Positions 43,769 to 54,931 of a stretch of 64,000 bases of DNA are shown piece after piece. Each line of letters opens with the position of its first letter. The stretch's first letter is position 1. Origin of the DNA: Gimesia benthica (lineage in GTDB: Bacteria > Planctomycetota > Planctomycetia > Planctomycetales > Planctomycetaceae); assembly GCF_009720525.1 (NCBI RefSeq), contig NZ_CP043930.1, positions 1,116,001-1,180,000 of the forward strand. Direction: 5' to 3'. The notes under the pieces were generated by a model, which saw only the letters and a program-made list of their open reading frames with translations, was not told the DNA's origin and did no database searches. A program made the translations under genes and the position numbers.

Positions 43769-46489
43769 ATGGAGATCTTGTTTGAAAAGCATTTACACCA
43801 GCTCGATGCAGAAGAGATTATTACGCTGCTTGACAGCGATCCGCAAAAAGGGCTGGACCGATTTGAAGTTGAATCCCGGAGAGAACGGTTCGGTCCCAAC
43901 GCAATCCCGGTTCGCGACGGGCATAGCCCACTGATCACATTTCTCCTGCAGTTCCATCAACCACTGATTTATATCCTACTGGTTGCGAGTGGTATTACTG
44001 CAGCTTTAAATGAGTGGATTGATGCGGGGGTGATCTTCACAGTGGTAATGGTCAATGCCACCATTGGATTCCTGCAGGAATCCAAGGCAGCTAAAGCCCT
44101 GGAAGCACTTTCCAAGATGACTGTCACTGAAGCACGGGTGTTGCGCAGTGGTGAAATTCATCAGATTCCATCGGTTGAACTAGTTCCAGGCGACATCATA
44201 TTGCTACAGTCCGGCGATAAGGTTCCAGCCGATCTGCGACTGATGCGCAGCCGTGACCTGCAGATTGACGAATCAACGCTGACGGGTGAATCAGCGCCGG
44301 TGCCCAAGGCAGCTGAGACGCTACCCGCCAACACACCCCTCGCAGAGCGACGAAACCTGGCGTATTCCACAACTCTTGTTACCTACGGACAGGGGCGGGG
44401 AATTGTCGTTGCTACAGGCGCAAAAACTGAAGTCGGGCGAATAAGCACTTTGGTGTCCACGGCAGACGTTCTGGAAACGCCGCTGACACGTAAGATCTCC
44501 GCATTCAGCCGCCTGTTGCTGATCGTGATCCTGGTATTAGCAGCCCTCACGTTTGCTGTTGGTGTCATGCGGGGCCAATCGGGCTTTGACATGTTCATGG
44601 CAGCGGTCGCATTGGCCGTCGGTGCCATTCCGGAGGGATTGCCAGCCGCTGTGACAATTACGCTGGCCATTGGAGTTTCGCGCATGGCACGCCGCCGTGC
44701 GATCATACGAAAGCTGCCCGCTGTTGAAACCCTGGGAAGTACCACTACGATCTGCTCTGACAAAACGGGCACATTGACAGTTAATCAAATGACGGTGAGA
44801 GAGGTCTATGCTGCAGGACAGAAATATGAATTATCGGGAAGCGGCTATTGTCCCGACGGCATGCTCGATCCCAGGACCGGTGTCGCTTTGGCAGATAATG
44901 CTGCCGCACGCGAATGTCTGCTGGCAGGATTGTTGTGCAATGATTCAACACTCATGCAGAAGGAAACTCACTGGGATGTCAACGGTGATCCTACCGAGGG
45001 AGCTCTGCTCGTTTCGGCAAGAAAAGCCGAGTTAGACGATTGGCAAGCTCAACAATGTTGGCCGCGGCTCGATTCAATTCCGTTTGAATCGCAGCATCAA
45101 TACATGGCGACACTCCACAACGACGAGTCTGGTGATACACGTCCCGTCTACGTGAAAGGAGCAGTCGAAGTTATCCTCGATAAATGCAACCTGGCTTTAG
45201 ACACGAAAGGCCAGCCAGTATCTCTGGATTCGGACGTGATCCAGTCACAGCTCGAGGAGATGGCTTCACAGGGACTCCGGGTATTAGCTTTTGCGCGAGG
45301 AAAGCTTGCAGCCGAGAGTAATGAGATCGATCACGGTGATATCACCAATCTCACCTTTCTGGGGCTGCAGGGTATGATCGATCCACCACGGCCGGAGGCG
45401 ATTGATGCCGTGCGGACATGTCAGGCGGCAGGTATTCGCATCAAGATGATTACTGGTGACCACCCGGTCACGGCCCGAGCAATTGCCAGAAAAATTGGCC
45501 TCAATGGGACTGAAATTGAGACAGAACAAGCTCCACTGGTAATGACCAGCCAGGATCTGGCTGAAAAAAGCGACCAGGAATTGATTGACATCGCCGAAAA
45601 AGTCAGCGTTTTTGCGCGTGCCACACCTGAGCAGAAGCTTCGCCTCGTCAAGGCGTTACAGACCAATGGTCACATTGTGGCCATGACCGGGGATGGAGTA
45701 AATGATGCCCCTGCTCTGAAGCAGGCAGACATTGGTGTGGCGATGGGTGTGGGGGGGACAGAAGTTGCCAAGGAAGCCGCCGACATGGTTCTGACTGACG
45801 ATAACTTCGCTACGATCGAAGCTGCTGTGGAGGAAGGTCGTGGTGTGTTTGATAATCTCACGAAATTTATCGTCTGGACGCTGCCCACGAATATGGGTGA
45901 AGGGCTGGTAATCCTGGCGGCGATCTTTGCTGGAGTGACCTTACCCTTGCTTCCGGTCCAGATCCTGTGGATCAACATGACCACTGCCGTACTCCTGGGA
46001 CTGATGCTGGCTTTTGAGCCCAAAGAACCGGGTATCATGCGTCGAGCACCCCGCAATCCGAAAATCCCCATTCTAGATAAAGTCCTGATTCTGCGTATCT
46101 GTATCGTAGGCTTTATCATGCTGGTCGGCGCATTTGGTTCCTTTGAATGGGCACTCGGGCAAGGTTTGAGTGATGCCGCTGCAAGGACAGTCGCCGTTAA
46201 TGTTTTTGTGATGGTTGAAATATTTTATCTCTTCAACTGCCGTTCGTTGACCAAATCGATGTTAGCCCTGGGACTGTTTACCAATCGCTGGATTGTGGTC
46301 GGGGTTGCCACAATGATGGCCCTGCAACTTGCTTTCACTTATTTACCACTGATGAATTACCTGTTCCACACTGCTCCCATCGGCTGGGATGCCTGGTGGA
46401 GAATATTGCTTACTGGTGTTGGCGCTTACGTCATTGTGGGGTTCGAAAAGTGGTTGCGTCGCAAATGGGCTCAGCGTCCCAGCGTTTAG
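43769..46489 (+). CDS. Cation-transporting P-type ATPase (P2-type)
   Basis: 906 aa. The order is an N-terminal cation ATPase domain (NAIPVRDGHSPLITFLLQF), the actuator with TGES (DESTLTGESAPVPK), the M4 motif AIPEGLPAAVTITLAIG, the phosphorylation site Asp331 in CSDKTGTLTVNQM, a nucleotide domain with MITGDHPVTARAIA, the hinge TGDGVNDAPALKQADIG, and C-terminal helices with ILWINMTTAVLLGLMLAFEP. The sequence is closer to Ca2+/Mn2+/Na+-type P2 pumps than to heavy-metal pumps; no Cys-Pro-Cys is present. It starts 77 bases after the response regulator and belongs to the stress cluster. Confidence 0.9.
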   Translation: MEILFEKHLHQLDAEEIITLLDSDPQKGLDRFEVESRRERFGPNAIPVRDGHSPLITFLLQFHQPLIYILLVASGITAALNEWIDAGVIFTVVMVNATIGFLQESKAAKALEALSKMTVTEARVLRSGEIHQIPSVELVPGDIILLQSGDKVPADLRLMRSRDLQIDESTLTGESAPVPKAAETLPANTPLAERRNLAYSTTLVTYGQGRGIVVATGAKTEVGRISTLVSTADVLETPLTRKISAFSRLLLIVILVLAALTFAVGVMRGQSGFDMFMAAVALAVGAIPEGLPAAVTITLAIGVSRMARRRAIIRKLPAVETLGSTTTICSDKTGTLTVNQMTVREVYAAGQKYELSGSGYCPDGMLDPRTGVALADNAAARECLLAGLLCNDSTLMQKETHWDVNGDPTEGALLVSARKAELDDWQAQQCWPRLDSIPFESQHQYMATLHNDESGDTRPVYVKGAVEVILDKCNLALDTKGQPVSLDSDVIQSQLEEMASQGLRVLAFARGKLAAESNEIDHGDITNLTFLGLQGMIDPPRPEAIDAVRTCQAAGIRIKMITGDHPVTARAIARKIGLNGTEIETEQAPLVMTSQDLAEKSDQELIDIAEKVSVFARATPEQKLRLVKALQTNGHIVAMTGDGVNDAPALKQADIGVAMGVGGTEVAKEAADMVLTDDNFATIEAAVEEGRGVFDNLTKFIVWTLPTNMGEGLVILAAIFAGVTLPLLPVQILWINMTTAVLLGLMLAFEPKEPGIMRRAPRNPKIPILDKVLILRICIVGFIMLVGAFGSFEWALGQGLSDAAARTVAVNVFVMVEIFYLFNCRSLTKSMLALGLFTNRWIVVGVATMMALQLAFTYLPLMNYLFHTAPIGWDAWWRILLTGVGAYVIVGFEKWLRRKWAQRPSV

Positions 46490-46782
46490 CTCAACCAAAC
46501 CACCTGATCTTTCGGATCATACGTGCAAAGACTGACAGATGTGTCGAAGGAATAGTAAGGTGAATAAGGATTTCAACTTGACGTTTACTTATTGGTTGTG
46601 AATTCACTGTCATTGCAGACCTGAGTGGCTGCGCGCTGTGACATAAAGGATCGCTTGGGACTACGCCATGGCCTAACCGTCCTGAAGATGACCTTAGTGG
46701 AATCACGGTAGCTGAGGACGAAATAAAGATGATACTTGCCGATGACAACAACGCTCCTGAATCTGTTGAAAGGGAGCCTCCG

Positions 46783-47226
46783 ATGAAATCCCAAGTCCGT
46801 TCCTGGATCGTGACAATATCAGTCAGTGCCGCTGCGGGAGCATTCCTGTTCTGGTTTATCCAGTTGATCTGGCAAAAGGCCGGTGAAATCGACAGTGCCC
46901 CAAGCCGCTATGGGTTCAAAAATCAAGTAATGCACCGCAAGTCAAAAGAAATGCATGACATTCTGGATGAAATGGTTGCAGGAGACCTGGAACGTGTGCA
47001 GATTTCAGCAAAACGAATGAAGCGCTACGGCAATATGATTAGCGGGTTTCTGAAAAGCGAATCCTACGACAAGTACAGTGTAGATTTTCAGCAGGCTGTA
47101 GACGAACTGGCCACTGCCGCTGCCCAGTCTGATTTCAACAATTCACAGGAAGCTGTCCTGCGTCTTGAGCAATCATGTATTGAATGCCACCAATTACTCA
47201 ATAACCGTGAAATCAAGAGTGAGTGA
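46783..47226 (+). CDS. Membrane-anchored monohaem c-type cytochrome-like protein
   Basis: About 147 aa. ATG 46783 follows AAAGGGAG by six bases; the frame is open to 46729. One N-terminal membrane anchor (WIVTISVSAAAGAFLFWFIQ) precedes a four-helix bundle region (MHDILDEMVAGDLERVQISA, EAVLRLEQSCIECHQLLNN) with a single CIECH haem motif near the end. That is the layout of cytochrome c'-like proteins, so gas binding or electron transfer is possible. It lies between the P-type ATPase and phosphoketolase on the plus strand. Confidence 0.7.
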   Translation: MKSQVRSWIVTISVSAAAGAFLFWFIQLIWQKAGEIDSAPSRYGFKNQVMHRKSKEMHDILDEMVAGDLERVQISAKRMKRYGNMISGFLKSESYDKYSVDFQQAVDELATAAAQSDFNNSQEAVLRLEQSCIECHQLLNNREIKSE

Positions 47227-47499
47227 TCAAGCGAGATTTAACATTATTCAACAGGGACAGGAGCAACGTGACGAGTGAGTAGCAATGTAAAGATTGCAAA
47301 ACAGCGTATTCCGTTACGAAAGTGATCACGGAAATGAAGCCAAGCTGCTGCGTCAGAACTCGAATCTGTCATGATCGACACAAAATCACAGCAGGCATTT
47401 CTTTCGCCCGACGCGGGGTTGTCATCAAAGAAATGCCCCTTCGTGGTTCTTCTAACGAACATTAATATTTTATTACCCATGTAATTGAGGATAAATCAA

Positions 47500-49869
47500 A
47501 TGTCGAATCCACTCAGCACTGAAGAGCTCAATGGGATCGACGCCTATTGGCGGGCCGCAAATTATCTGTCGGTGGGTCAGATCTATTTATTCGACAATCC
47601 ACTGCTCAAAGTCCCCTTACGGAAGGAACATATCAAACCAAGACTGCTGGGACACTGGGGAACGACACCCGGCTTGAACTTCGTGTACGCTCATCTGAAT
47701 CGTATCATCAAAAAATTCGACTTGAGCATGATGTATATCACGGGACCGGGCCACGGAGGACCGGGTCTGGTAGCCAACACATACCTCGAAGGGACATATA
47801 CCGAACATTATCCGAGCATCACGCAGGATGAAGCCGGTATGCAGCGGTTATTTAAGCAGTTCAGTTTCCCGGGTGGAATTCCCAGCCATGTCGCTCCGGA
47901 AACTCCAGGCAGCATTCATGAAGGAGGTGAATTAGGCTACGCTTTATCACACGCGTTCGGCGCCGCTTTCGATAATCCCGATCTGATTGTTGCCTGTATC
48001 GTAGGCGATGGCGAAGCAGAAACGGGCCCGCTGGCCACGAGTTGGCATTCCAACAAATTTCTCAACCCGATACACGACGGCGTCGTGCTGCCGATTCTAC
48101 ACCTCAACGGTTACAAAATCGCCAATCCCACGGTATTGGCTCGCATCAGCCACGAAGAGCTTGACCAGTTACTGCGTGGATACGGTTACACACCGTATTA
48201 TGTTGAGGGCGACGATCCAGACAAGATGCATCAGCAGATGGCGTCAATCCTTGATCAGGTGGCTCATGAGATTCAACAGATCAAACGACAGGCGCGGGAG
48301 AACAATGATCCTACTCGCCCACGCTGGCCCATGATCGTGCTGCGAACTCCCAAGGGCTGGACGTGTCCGCGAGAAATCGATGGAAAGCAAGTCGAAGATA
48401 ACTGGCGGAGTCACCAGGTACCTATGGGAGAAATGCACGAGAATCCGGACCATGTAAGACTGCTCGAGCAATGGATGAAAAGCTACCAGCCTGCAGAGCT
48501 GTTTGATGAACAAGGAGCCCCGCGACAGGAACTCACGGCACTTGTGCCCCACGGTGAACGACGGATGGGAGCCAACCCGCACGCCAATGGCGGCCAGTTA
48601 CTGAAAAGTCTATGTCTCCCTGACTTTCGAGACTATGCCGTCATATTTTCCAGTCCCGGCAGCGTCAAGGCAGAAGCCACGCGTGTTCAAGGCAAGTTCA
48701 TACGCGACGTGATGAAAGCGAACTTGCCAACCCGTAACTTTCGCATCTTCAGCCCTGATGAGAACGCCTCAAATCGCTGGGGAGATGTGTTTGAAGTCAC
48801 GAATCGCGGTTTTGTCGGAGAGACCTTACCGGGTGATGATCACATTTCTGCAGATGGTCGGGTATTGGAGATGCTCTCGGAGCACCAGTGCCAGGGTTGG
48901 CTCGAAGGCTACCTGCTCACCGGTCGGCACGGATTTTTTAATTGCTACGAGGCATTTATCCACATTATTGATTCCATGTTCAATCAGCATGCTAAATGGC
49001 TCAAAGTTTGCAATCATATTCCCTGGCGACAACCGCTTGCATCGCTGAATTATTTGTTATCTTCACATGTCTGGCGGCAGGATCATAATGGTTTCAGCCA
49101 CCAGGACCCGGGGTTTATCGATCATGTAGTAAATAAAAAAGCCAATATCATTCGCGTCTACCTTCCACCCGATGCCAATTGTCTGCTCTCGGTCACCGAC
49201 CATTGTTTACGCAGCCGTAATTATGTCAATGTAATTGTGGCAGGCAAACAACCAGGGCCACAATGGCTCAATATTGACGAGGCGATCGAGCATTGCATTG
49301 CCGGCGTCAGTATCTGGGACTGGGCCAGCAACGACCACGGAGATGAACCGGATGTGGTACTTGCCTGTTGCGGAGATGTACCGACACTCGAAACACTGGC
49401 TGCAGTGGATATCCTGCGACGTGTGCTCCCGGAGTTAAAGGTCCGCGTCATCAATGTCGTCAATCTGATGAAGCTGCAAGATCCGAGAGAGCATCCCCAC
49501 GGGCTGTCTGACAGGGAATTTGACATCATGTTCACAACGGACAAACCGATTATCTTTGCTTTTCATGGATATCCCTGGCTGATTCATCGACTGACGTATC
49601 GCCGCACTAATCATAAGAACCTCCATGTGCGCGGTTATAAGGAAGAAGGCACGACCACGACGCCGTTTGATATGGTTGTCCTGAATGACCTGGATCGTTT
49701 TCACCTTGTAGAAGATGTCATCGACCGTGTCCCCAAACTCGGGGCTAAAGCCGCTCACATCAAGCAGAAATTACGAAATAAGCTGATTGAACACAAGCAG
49801 TACATCACGGAGCATGGACAGGACATGCCAGAAATACGTGAATGGAACTGGCCACAGGCGGAGCAGTAA
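47500..49869 (+). CDS. xfp: Xylulose-5-phosphate/fructose-6-phosphate phosphoketolase
   Basis: 789 aa from ATG 47500 (GAGG about ten bases upstream). The N-terminus [39 protein letters not shown], the thiamine-diphosphate site [19 protein letters not shown], and [20 protein letters not shown] are diagnostic for phosphoketolase at its full usual length. It cleaves xylulose 5-phosphate or fructose 6-phosphate with phosphate to acetyl phosphate plus a triose or tetrose phosphate. The acetate kinase gene starts five bases after its stop, so the pair makes ATP and acetate by substrate-level phosphorylation. Confidence 0.97.
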   Translation: MSNPLSTEELNGIDAYWRAANYLSVGQIYLFDNPLLKVPLRKEHIKPRLLGHWGTTPGLNFVYAHLNRIIKKFDLSMMYITGPGHGGPGLVANTYLEGTYTEHYPSITQDEAGMQRLFKQFSFPGGIPSHVAPETPGSIHEGGELGYALSHAFGAAFDNPDLIVACIVGDGEAETGPLATSWHSNKFLNPIHDGVVLPILHLNGYKIANPTVLARISHEELDQLLRGYGYTPYYVEGDDPDKMHQQMASILDQVAHEIQQIKRQARENNDPTRPRWPMIVLRTPKGWTCPREIDGKQVEDNWRSHQVPMGEMHENPDHVRLLEQWMKSYQPAELFDEQGAPRQELTALVPHGERRMGANPHANGGQLLKSLCLPDFRDYAVIFSSPGSVKAEATRVQGKFIRDVMKANLPTRNFRIFSPDENASNRWGDVFEVTNRGFVGETLPGDDHISADGRVLEMLSEHQCQGWLEGYLLTGRHGFFNCYEAFIHIIDSMFNQHAKWLKVCNHIPWRQPLASLNYLLSSHVWRQDHNGFSHQDPGFIDHVVNKKANIIRVYLPPDANCLLSVTDHCLRSRNYVNVIVAGKQPGPQWLNIDEAIEHCIAGVSIWDWASNDHGDEPDVVLACCGDVPTLETLAAVDILRRVLPELKVRVINVVNLMKLQDPREHPHGLSDREFDIMFTTDKPIIFAFHGYPWLIHRLTYRRTNHKNLHVRGYKEEGTTTTPFDMVVLNDLDRFHLVEDVIDRVPKLGAKAAHIKQKLRNKLIEHKQYITEHGQDMPEIREWNWPQAEQ

Positions 49870-49874
49870 ATCAG

Positions 49875-51068
49875 ATGAGTATTCTCGTCCTCAACGCAGG
49901 ATCAAGCACGTTGAAATACGCTCTGTTTGATGATGCCGCCAAAACAGAACTCGCTGGAGGAGTCATCGACTGGCATGGCAGCGACTCTAGCGCCACGTTT
50001 CACTTTCGTACATCGGGAACCGAAGACAGTCATACCCTTGTGGGAAGCCCTGATTACCGGATGGCAGTCAATGAAATACTGGATCGCTTAACTGCCAATG
50101 GTTTTGATAAACCAGTCACCGCGGTCGGTCATCGCATCGTCCATGGCGGGCCGGCGTTCAACCAAGCTGTTTTGATCGACGACCGTGTGCGTGAAGAGCT
50201 TGAGCAGATCAGCACTCTTGCTCCACTTCACAATCCACCGGCTTTAGCCGCAGTGGAGGCTGCCCGCAAAGTTTTCCCAGATGCAGTTCACATCGCTGTA
50301 TTCGACACGGCCTTCTATTCCGCCTTACCGAGACGTGAGGTAGTGTATCCGCTACCTTATCAGTGGTTTGAGGAATACGGCATTCGCCGTTATGGGTTTC
50401 ATGGCATCAGTCATGCCTACTGTGCGAAGCGTGCTGCTGAGATACTCGAACGGGAGGACGATTCGAATCTTCGATTGATCATTTGTCATCTGGGCAACGG
50501 TTGCTCGGCAACTGCTGTTCGGGGGGAACAGCCCGTGGCAACGACAATGGGATTTACTCCCCTGGAAGGTTTAATGATGGGAACGCGCAGCGGCTCCATT
50601 GATCCAGGTATTTTATTACACCTCATGGAGCAGCACCATATGAAGAGGGATCACCTTGACGAAATCCTGAACCGACAAAGCGGCCTGCTGGGAATTTCCG
50701 GCGTATCATCTGATTTTCGGGAAGTAGAACAATCAGCAAATGCTGGCCACAAGCGGGCGAGTCTGGCCATCGAAATGTTTGCCACTCGCATTCGCTCAAC
50801 GATTGGTGCTTTCGCAGTGACGCTTGGAGGCATCGATGCATTGATATTCACGGCCGGTATTGGAGAACACTCCCGGACTCTTCGCAGCCGTGTGTGTGCA
50901 GGATTGCAGTCCCTGAACGTGTTGCTAGACGAAGATAAAAATCAGGAGCGCTCGGCCGATTCGGACATTGCGCAGGTGGATTCAACAGCGCGCATCTTAG
51001 TCATTCGAACTCGAGAGGAACAAGATATCGCTCATGCTGCGCAACGCCTTCGCGAGGAATCATCGTGA
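49875..51068 (+). CDS. ackA: Acetate kinase
   Basis: About 397 aa. ATG 49875 is five bases after the phosphoketolase stop; the upstream overlap frame is not used. ILVLNAGSSTLKYALFDD, VGHRIVHGGPAF, RRYGFHGISHAYCA, LIICHLGNGCSATAV, TTMGFTPLEGLMMGTRSG and LIFTAGIGEHS are the acetokinase family motifs. It converts acetyl phosphate and ADP to acetate and ATP. The two genes make a typical phosphoketolase-acetate kinase operon, here inside the stress cluster. Confidence 0.96.
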   Translation: MSILVLNAGSSTLKYALFDDAAKTELAGGVIDWHGSDSSATFHFRTSGTEDSHTLVGSPDYRMAVNEILDRLTANGFDKPVTAVGHRIVHGGPAFNQAVLIDDRVREELEQISTLAPLHNPPALAAVEAARKVFPDAVHIAVFDTAFYSALPRREVVYPLPYQWFEEYGIRRYGFHGISHAYCAKRAAEILEREDDSNLRLIICHLGNGCSATAVRGEQPVATTMGFTPLEGLMMGTRSGSIDPGILLHLMEQHHMKRDHLDEILNRQSGLLGISGVSSDFREVEQSANAGHKRASLAIEMFATRIRSTIGAFAVTLGGIDALIFTAGIGEHSRTLRSRVCAGLQSLNVLLDEDKNQERSADSDIAQVDSTARILVIRTREEQDIAHAAQRLREESS

Positions 51069-51235
51069 TTTACCTGCCGCATTTGAGGAAGCGAAGCGTC
51101 ATTCTGGCCTGTGCAGTCTGGTACTATGCAGACGGGTTGAGCGATCATAAAATCGTGCCAGATTCCGAAGATTTATGTATTGCTATCGTGGGGCAATAAA
51201 GGTGGAGTAGAGATCCAGAATCTTAAGCGAATTAT

Positions 51236-52273
51236 CTAATTCTCCTGCTTATCTGTTTCTTTTTCTTTGAGATTCTGAACCGCGTCCGGAGCCGGAGCTT
51301 CCGACTTGAGGTAGCGGAAGTAATCGGAGTCACTGCTGAGAATGGCAGTGACGCCTTCGCCGAGGGATTCCGAATAGCTTTCCAGTGTCCGTAGAAAACT
51401 ATAGAACTCCGGGTCACTACCGAAGGCTTCACTGTAGATGCGGGTCACTTCAGCATCGGCTTCCCCGCGAATGATCTCTGCCTCTTTTTGGGCTTCACTT
51501 TCAATCTCGGCGAGCATGCGTTCGGTTTCCCCTTCAATCTCCGAGGCGCGCCCCTGACCTTCACTCCGAAATTGTTCGGCGATTCGTTGTCGTTCGGCAA
51601 TCATGCGTTCAAAGACCTGCCGTTGGACTGACTCGACATAGTCGAGCCGTTTGATCTGGATGTCGACCAGTTCAATCCCGTACTGAGGCATCTGCTGCTG
51701 AGCGGTTTTGAGAATATCCCGGACCATTTCCCCCCGTCCAATTTCCACTTTCTGAAGCAGGATCTCTTCTTCCCGTTCTCCAGTCATGGTCCGTTGCAGA
51801 TCTTCTTCCGTGACCTCCCAGTCTTTGGACCGGACAATATTGACTAGCGGGCTGGAGGCGATTTTGTCGCGCACGACTGAATCGAGGATATCATTGAGCC
51901 GGTTCCGGGCTCCCGCTTCGTCCTGCACACTTTGCAGGAATTTGAGGGGATCGACAATCTTCCAGCGCGCGGTAGTATCAACAGAAATAAACTGTTCTTC
52001 AACGGTAGGAACCTGATTCGGATCACCGTCCCAGGAAAGCAGGCGTTTGTCGAACTTGCGAACTTCCTGAATGAAGGGAATGCGGTAGTGGAGCCCGGGC
52101 TCGGTAACGGGATCGCCGACGGGGGCACCGAATTGTACGACGATCGCCTGGGTCGCTTCGTCAATCGTAAATACCGAAGCACGAGCGACCACAGCCACGA
52201 CGACAATCAGAACAATCATCAATGGAATGAGGTACTGTCGAAATGCGCCGAAGCGACGAAATGAAATTGACAT
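51236..52273 (-). CDS. hflC: HflC-like SPFH/stomatin-family protein
   Basis: 345 aa. One N-terminal membrane anchor (YLIPLMIVLIVVVAVVARAS) is followed by an SPFH/band 7 domain (VQFGAPVGDPVTEPGLHYRI, SVDTTARWKIVDPLKFLQSV), then a charged coiled coil (EGQGRASEIEGETERMLAEI) and FYSFLRTLESYSESL, typical of HflC. With HflK it forms a membrane complex that regulates the FtsH protease. It follows hflK by 45 bases on the minus strand. Confidence 0.9.
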   Translation of the reverse strand: MSISFRRFGAFRQYLIPLMIVLIVVVAVVARASVFTIDEATQAIVVQFGAPVGDPVTEPGLHYRIPFIQEVRKFDKRLLSWDGDPNQVPTVEEQFISVDTTARWKIVDPLKFLQSVQDEAGARNRLNDILDSVVRDKIASSPLVNIVRSKDWEVTEEDLQRTMTGEREEEILLQKVEIGRGEMVRDILKTAQQQMPQYGIELVDIQIKRLDYVESVQRQVFERMIAERQRIAEQFRSEGQGRASEIEGETERMLAEIESEAQKEAEIIRGEADAEVTRIYSEAFGSDPEFYSFLRTLESYSESLGEGVTAILSSDSDYFRYLKSEAPAPDAVQNLKEKETDKQEN

Positions 52274-52318
52274 GGTAAGCCTCTAACAGGAATGATAAAT
52301 CAATAAGGGTAATTTGCG

Positions 52319-53326
52319 TTAGCGATTCTGGACAGGGTTATTCTTGTCCAGATTAAGCAGTGGAATGGGCGATTGTCCTCCAGGTTCAATGATATAAATT
52401 TTGCCGAGCGAGGGGAGCACCTTATCGAGTGTTTCCAGATACATTCGTCGCCGTGTCACTTCTGGTGCAACCTTGTATTCTTTCAGGATTGCTTTGAAGC
52501 GGGAGGTCTCCCCCAGCGCCCCGTTAACACGTTCAGCCCGATAACCTTCCGCCGTCGCGACAACCTGCTTCGCCTTACCCCGTGCGGCCGGGATTTGCTG
52601 ATTCTGCTTTTTCTCGGCTTCGTTGATCAGTTGCTCCTTCTCCTGTTCGGCCTGATTGACTTCGTTGAATGCTGGTTTGACTGAATCAGGTGGGTTTACA
52701 TCCTGTAATTCTACGGTTCCGATCCGGACTCCCATGTCGAAGGAATCGAGTAGATGCTGGATTTCTTCCTTGGCGTTCAAGGCGATTTCGACACGCTTGA
52801 TCGTCAAAACGTCACTTCCCAGGTTATTGCCGACAATTCTCCGCATCACTGCTTCGGAAATATCCCTAATCGTCTTGTCGACCTGTTCCACCCGGTGCAG
52901 ATACTTGTCCGGGTCGTCCACGCGGTATTGCACGACCCACTCCACGTCGACAACTTTCAAATCACCGGTCAGCATCAGCGATTCATCGCGATGCTCTTCG
53001 GATTTACGATAAACGGCAGAAGTTCCTTCCTGGGCGGCGGTCCGAAAACCGAATTCCTGTTTAAGCACGCGCGCCGTAGGCACGAATTCCTGCTCGTCGA
53101 TGCCGAAGGGGAGTTTGAAATGCAGGCCCGGATCTTTGATTGCGATCACTTTGCCAAACCGCTTGACCACGGCTTGACCTTCCGGCTGAACAGTATAATA
53201 GGATGTGAAAATGCCCCAGGCGATGATCAGCCCCAGGATGACAAACAGGATAATCCACATGACGCGCGATACGTCGATGTCAGCCAACCATTCATCGAAC
53301 TGACTTCGCTCTCCGGAATGACGCAT
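52319..53326 (-). CDS. hflK: HflK-like SPFH-family protein
   Basis: About 335 aa. ATG 53324-53326 is preferred; the longer frame starts with TTG at 53380. The anchor is VMWIILFVILGLIIAWGIFT, then YYTVQPEGQAVVKRFGKVIA and DPGLHFKLPFGIDEQEFVPT, the SPFH domain, and the signature ARGKAKQVVATAEGYRAERV. The N-terminal Gly-rich region seen in many HflK proteins is absent. It is first in the hflK-hflC operon. Confidence 0.88.
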   Translation of the reverse strand: MRHSGERSQFDEWLADIDVSRVMWIILFVILGLIIAWGIFTSYYTVQPEGQAVVKRFGKVIAIKDPGLHFKLPFGIDEQEFVPTARVLKQEFGFRTAAQEGTSAVYRKSEEHRDESLMLTGDLKVVDVEWVVQYRVDDPDKYLHRVEQVDKTIRDISEAVMRRIVGNNLGSDVLTIKRVEIALNAKEEIQHLLDSFDMGVRIGTVELQDVNPPDSVKPAFNEVNQAEQEKEQLINEAEKKQNQQIPAARGKAKQVVATAEGYRAERVNGALGETSRFKAILKEYKVAPEVTRRRMYLETLDKVLPSLGKIYIIEPGGQSPIPLLNLDKNNPVQNR

Positions 53327-53806
53327 GGCAGAGATACTTTCTTTAAAACAGTCTGATCGAGAGAGAACGGTACGAAACAATGACCAGTACTGGAAGATCG
53401 ATCAGGTAACAAATACTTTCGACATTCCTCTAGTCTAGTTCACATTAACGGGATTGCAAACCGGGCTGTTTATCATGATCGCATACACGGCTGAATCCAC
53501 CCTGCACCGTTATGCCGGCCTCTTCGGAGTGTACGGCATGCTGGGGATCGGACGTAGGCTAATCTGCCTCAGTTTCCTCGTGTTGGTACGGAATTGGAAC
53601 CTTTTTGATTATATGACCTCGAAGGGAGGTTAAGACCCTGCGGGAATATTTCTGGAAAGTCCTGACAAATCGCTGACAATACGTTTCAGCAACATAGCAT
53701 ATGGCACTCACAACATCGTCCCCCGCGGTTGACTCGATTAATCTCGGTAAATGGCTAGAATGATTAGAGGTGTCTTTAATTCACACAAATCAACTGGAGT
53801 CGAAAT
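53327..53806. other. Divergent intergenic region
   Basis: About 480 bases between hflK and the coiled-coil gene. No ORF with a ribosome-binding site. It must include both promoters. I saw no strong hairpin. Confidence 0.45.
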
Positions 53807-54091
53807 ATGTCCCGTGACGCCTATGTGGAGAAACTCAAAGCCCAAATAGACGAATGGAACGCTAAGCTGGATCAGTGGGAGGCCAAAGCACGAGAGGCAG
53901 AGGCCAACACGAAAATCAGCTACGAGAGACGCCTGAACGAGTTACGTCAACAGCGGAACGAAGCCCAGAGTAAGCTGGACGAGCTGCAATCCGCGGGGGA
54001 ACAAGCCTGGGAAGATCTCAAAAGCAGCGCAGAGAAGGCGTTCTCCGACTTGCAGGCCGGCTTTGAGCGAGCATCCTCTCATTTTCAATAG
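53807..54091 (+). CDS. Small coiled-coil stress-type protein (94 aa)
   Basis: ATG 53807 is preceded by TGGAGTCGAAAT. The whole protein is helical and charged ([60 protein letters not shown]). It resembles short coiled-coil proteins of stress clusters that occur near TspO or Usp genes. No enzyme motif is present. It is followed by tspO after 53 bases, probably in one unit. Confidence 0.7.
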   Translation: MSRDAYVEKLKAQIDEWNAKLDQWEAKAREAEANTKISYERRLNELRQQRNEAQSKLDELQSAGEQAWEDLKSSAEKAFSDLQAGFERASSHFQ

Positions 54092-54144
54092 GATTGCCAC
54101 GTGAATCAATCGCAATACCTCGATCCCAAAAGGGAGGAAACAGT

Positions 54145-54627
54145 ATGACCGAACGCGCTCGCTGGACCGGCCTCGTGGTCTTTATCGTTGTCTGTCTGGG
54201 AGCGGGCGGTCTGGGAGCCATCGCAACCACGCCCGAGATCGAGGGCTGGTACAAGACCATCGAGAAGCCGATGTGGAATCCACCTGACTCTGTTTTTGGC
54301 CCAGTATGGACTACGCTTTTCTTGATGATGGCGATCGCAGCCTGGATGGTCTGGAAACCGGAAGGGGTAAAGGCCGCGAGGATGCCTCTCACGCTGTTCG
54401 CAGGACAACTCAGCTTGAATGTTGCCTGGTCATGGATCTTCTTCGGCATGCATGAACCCGGCTGGGCGTTTGCGGAGATCGTAATCCTCTGGCTTGCTGT
54501 CACTGCGACGACTGTTACATTCTTTCGATACTCAAGCGTCGCCGGCTGGCTGATGGTGCCGTATCTTGCCTGGGTCAGCTTCGCCAGCGTGTTGAACTTC
54601 ACGATCTGGAGATTGAACGCCGGGTAA
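54145..54627 (+). CDS. tspO: TspO/MBR family protein
   Basis: About 160 aa from ATG 54145, seven bases after GGGAGG. The protein has five hydrophobic helices and the TspO landmarks: [59 protein letters not shown] and [19 protein letters not shown]. TspO binds porphyrins and takes part in stress and oxygen-dependent regulation. Its place in the oxygen/stress cluster is consistent with this. Confidence 0.93.
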   Translation: MTERARWTGLVVFIVVCLGAGGLGAIATTPEIEGWYKTIEKPMWNPPDSVFGPVWTTLFLMMAIAAWMVWKPEGVKAARMPLTLFAGQLSLNVAWSWIFFGMHEPGWAFAEIVILWLAVTATTVTFFRYSSVAGWLMVPYLAWVSFASVLNFTIWRLNAG

Positions 54628-54828
54628 AGTGCGGCGAGATCCCAACCATTCCGGGAACGCACAGCTTTGAAAAGTTAGCGTTTTGTCTCAAGCCTTGTCG
54701 CCCTGTACAACAAATGTATTGCAAGCCCCCAATTTGCAGAATAGTAATGTACCGAGACGACAACGATTTTTCAGCCCATGCCGGCCCGATAACAAAACTC
54801 ATGTTGATCAGCAGGAAGTCGAGGCGCA

Positions 54829-54858
54829 TAAAAAAAGCCGACGATTTCTCACCGGCTT
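54829..54858 (-). terminator. Terminator-like hairpin after the cold-shock gene
   Basis: On the minus strand AAGCCG and CGGCTT pair across a loop of about 12 bases and run into seven T. It lies about 75 bases after the stop of the cold-shock gene and lies in the otherwise empty 54628-54931 gap. Confidence 0.6.
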
Positions 54859-54931
54859 CTGTGATCACTCTGATAAGGCATTGCAGGTCATTGACGACAA
54901 CCCCAGTCAGACTTCATCATGGGGTTGGAGC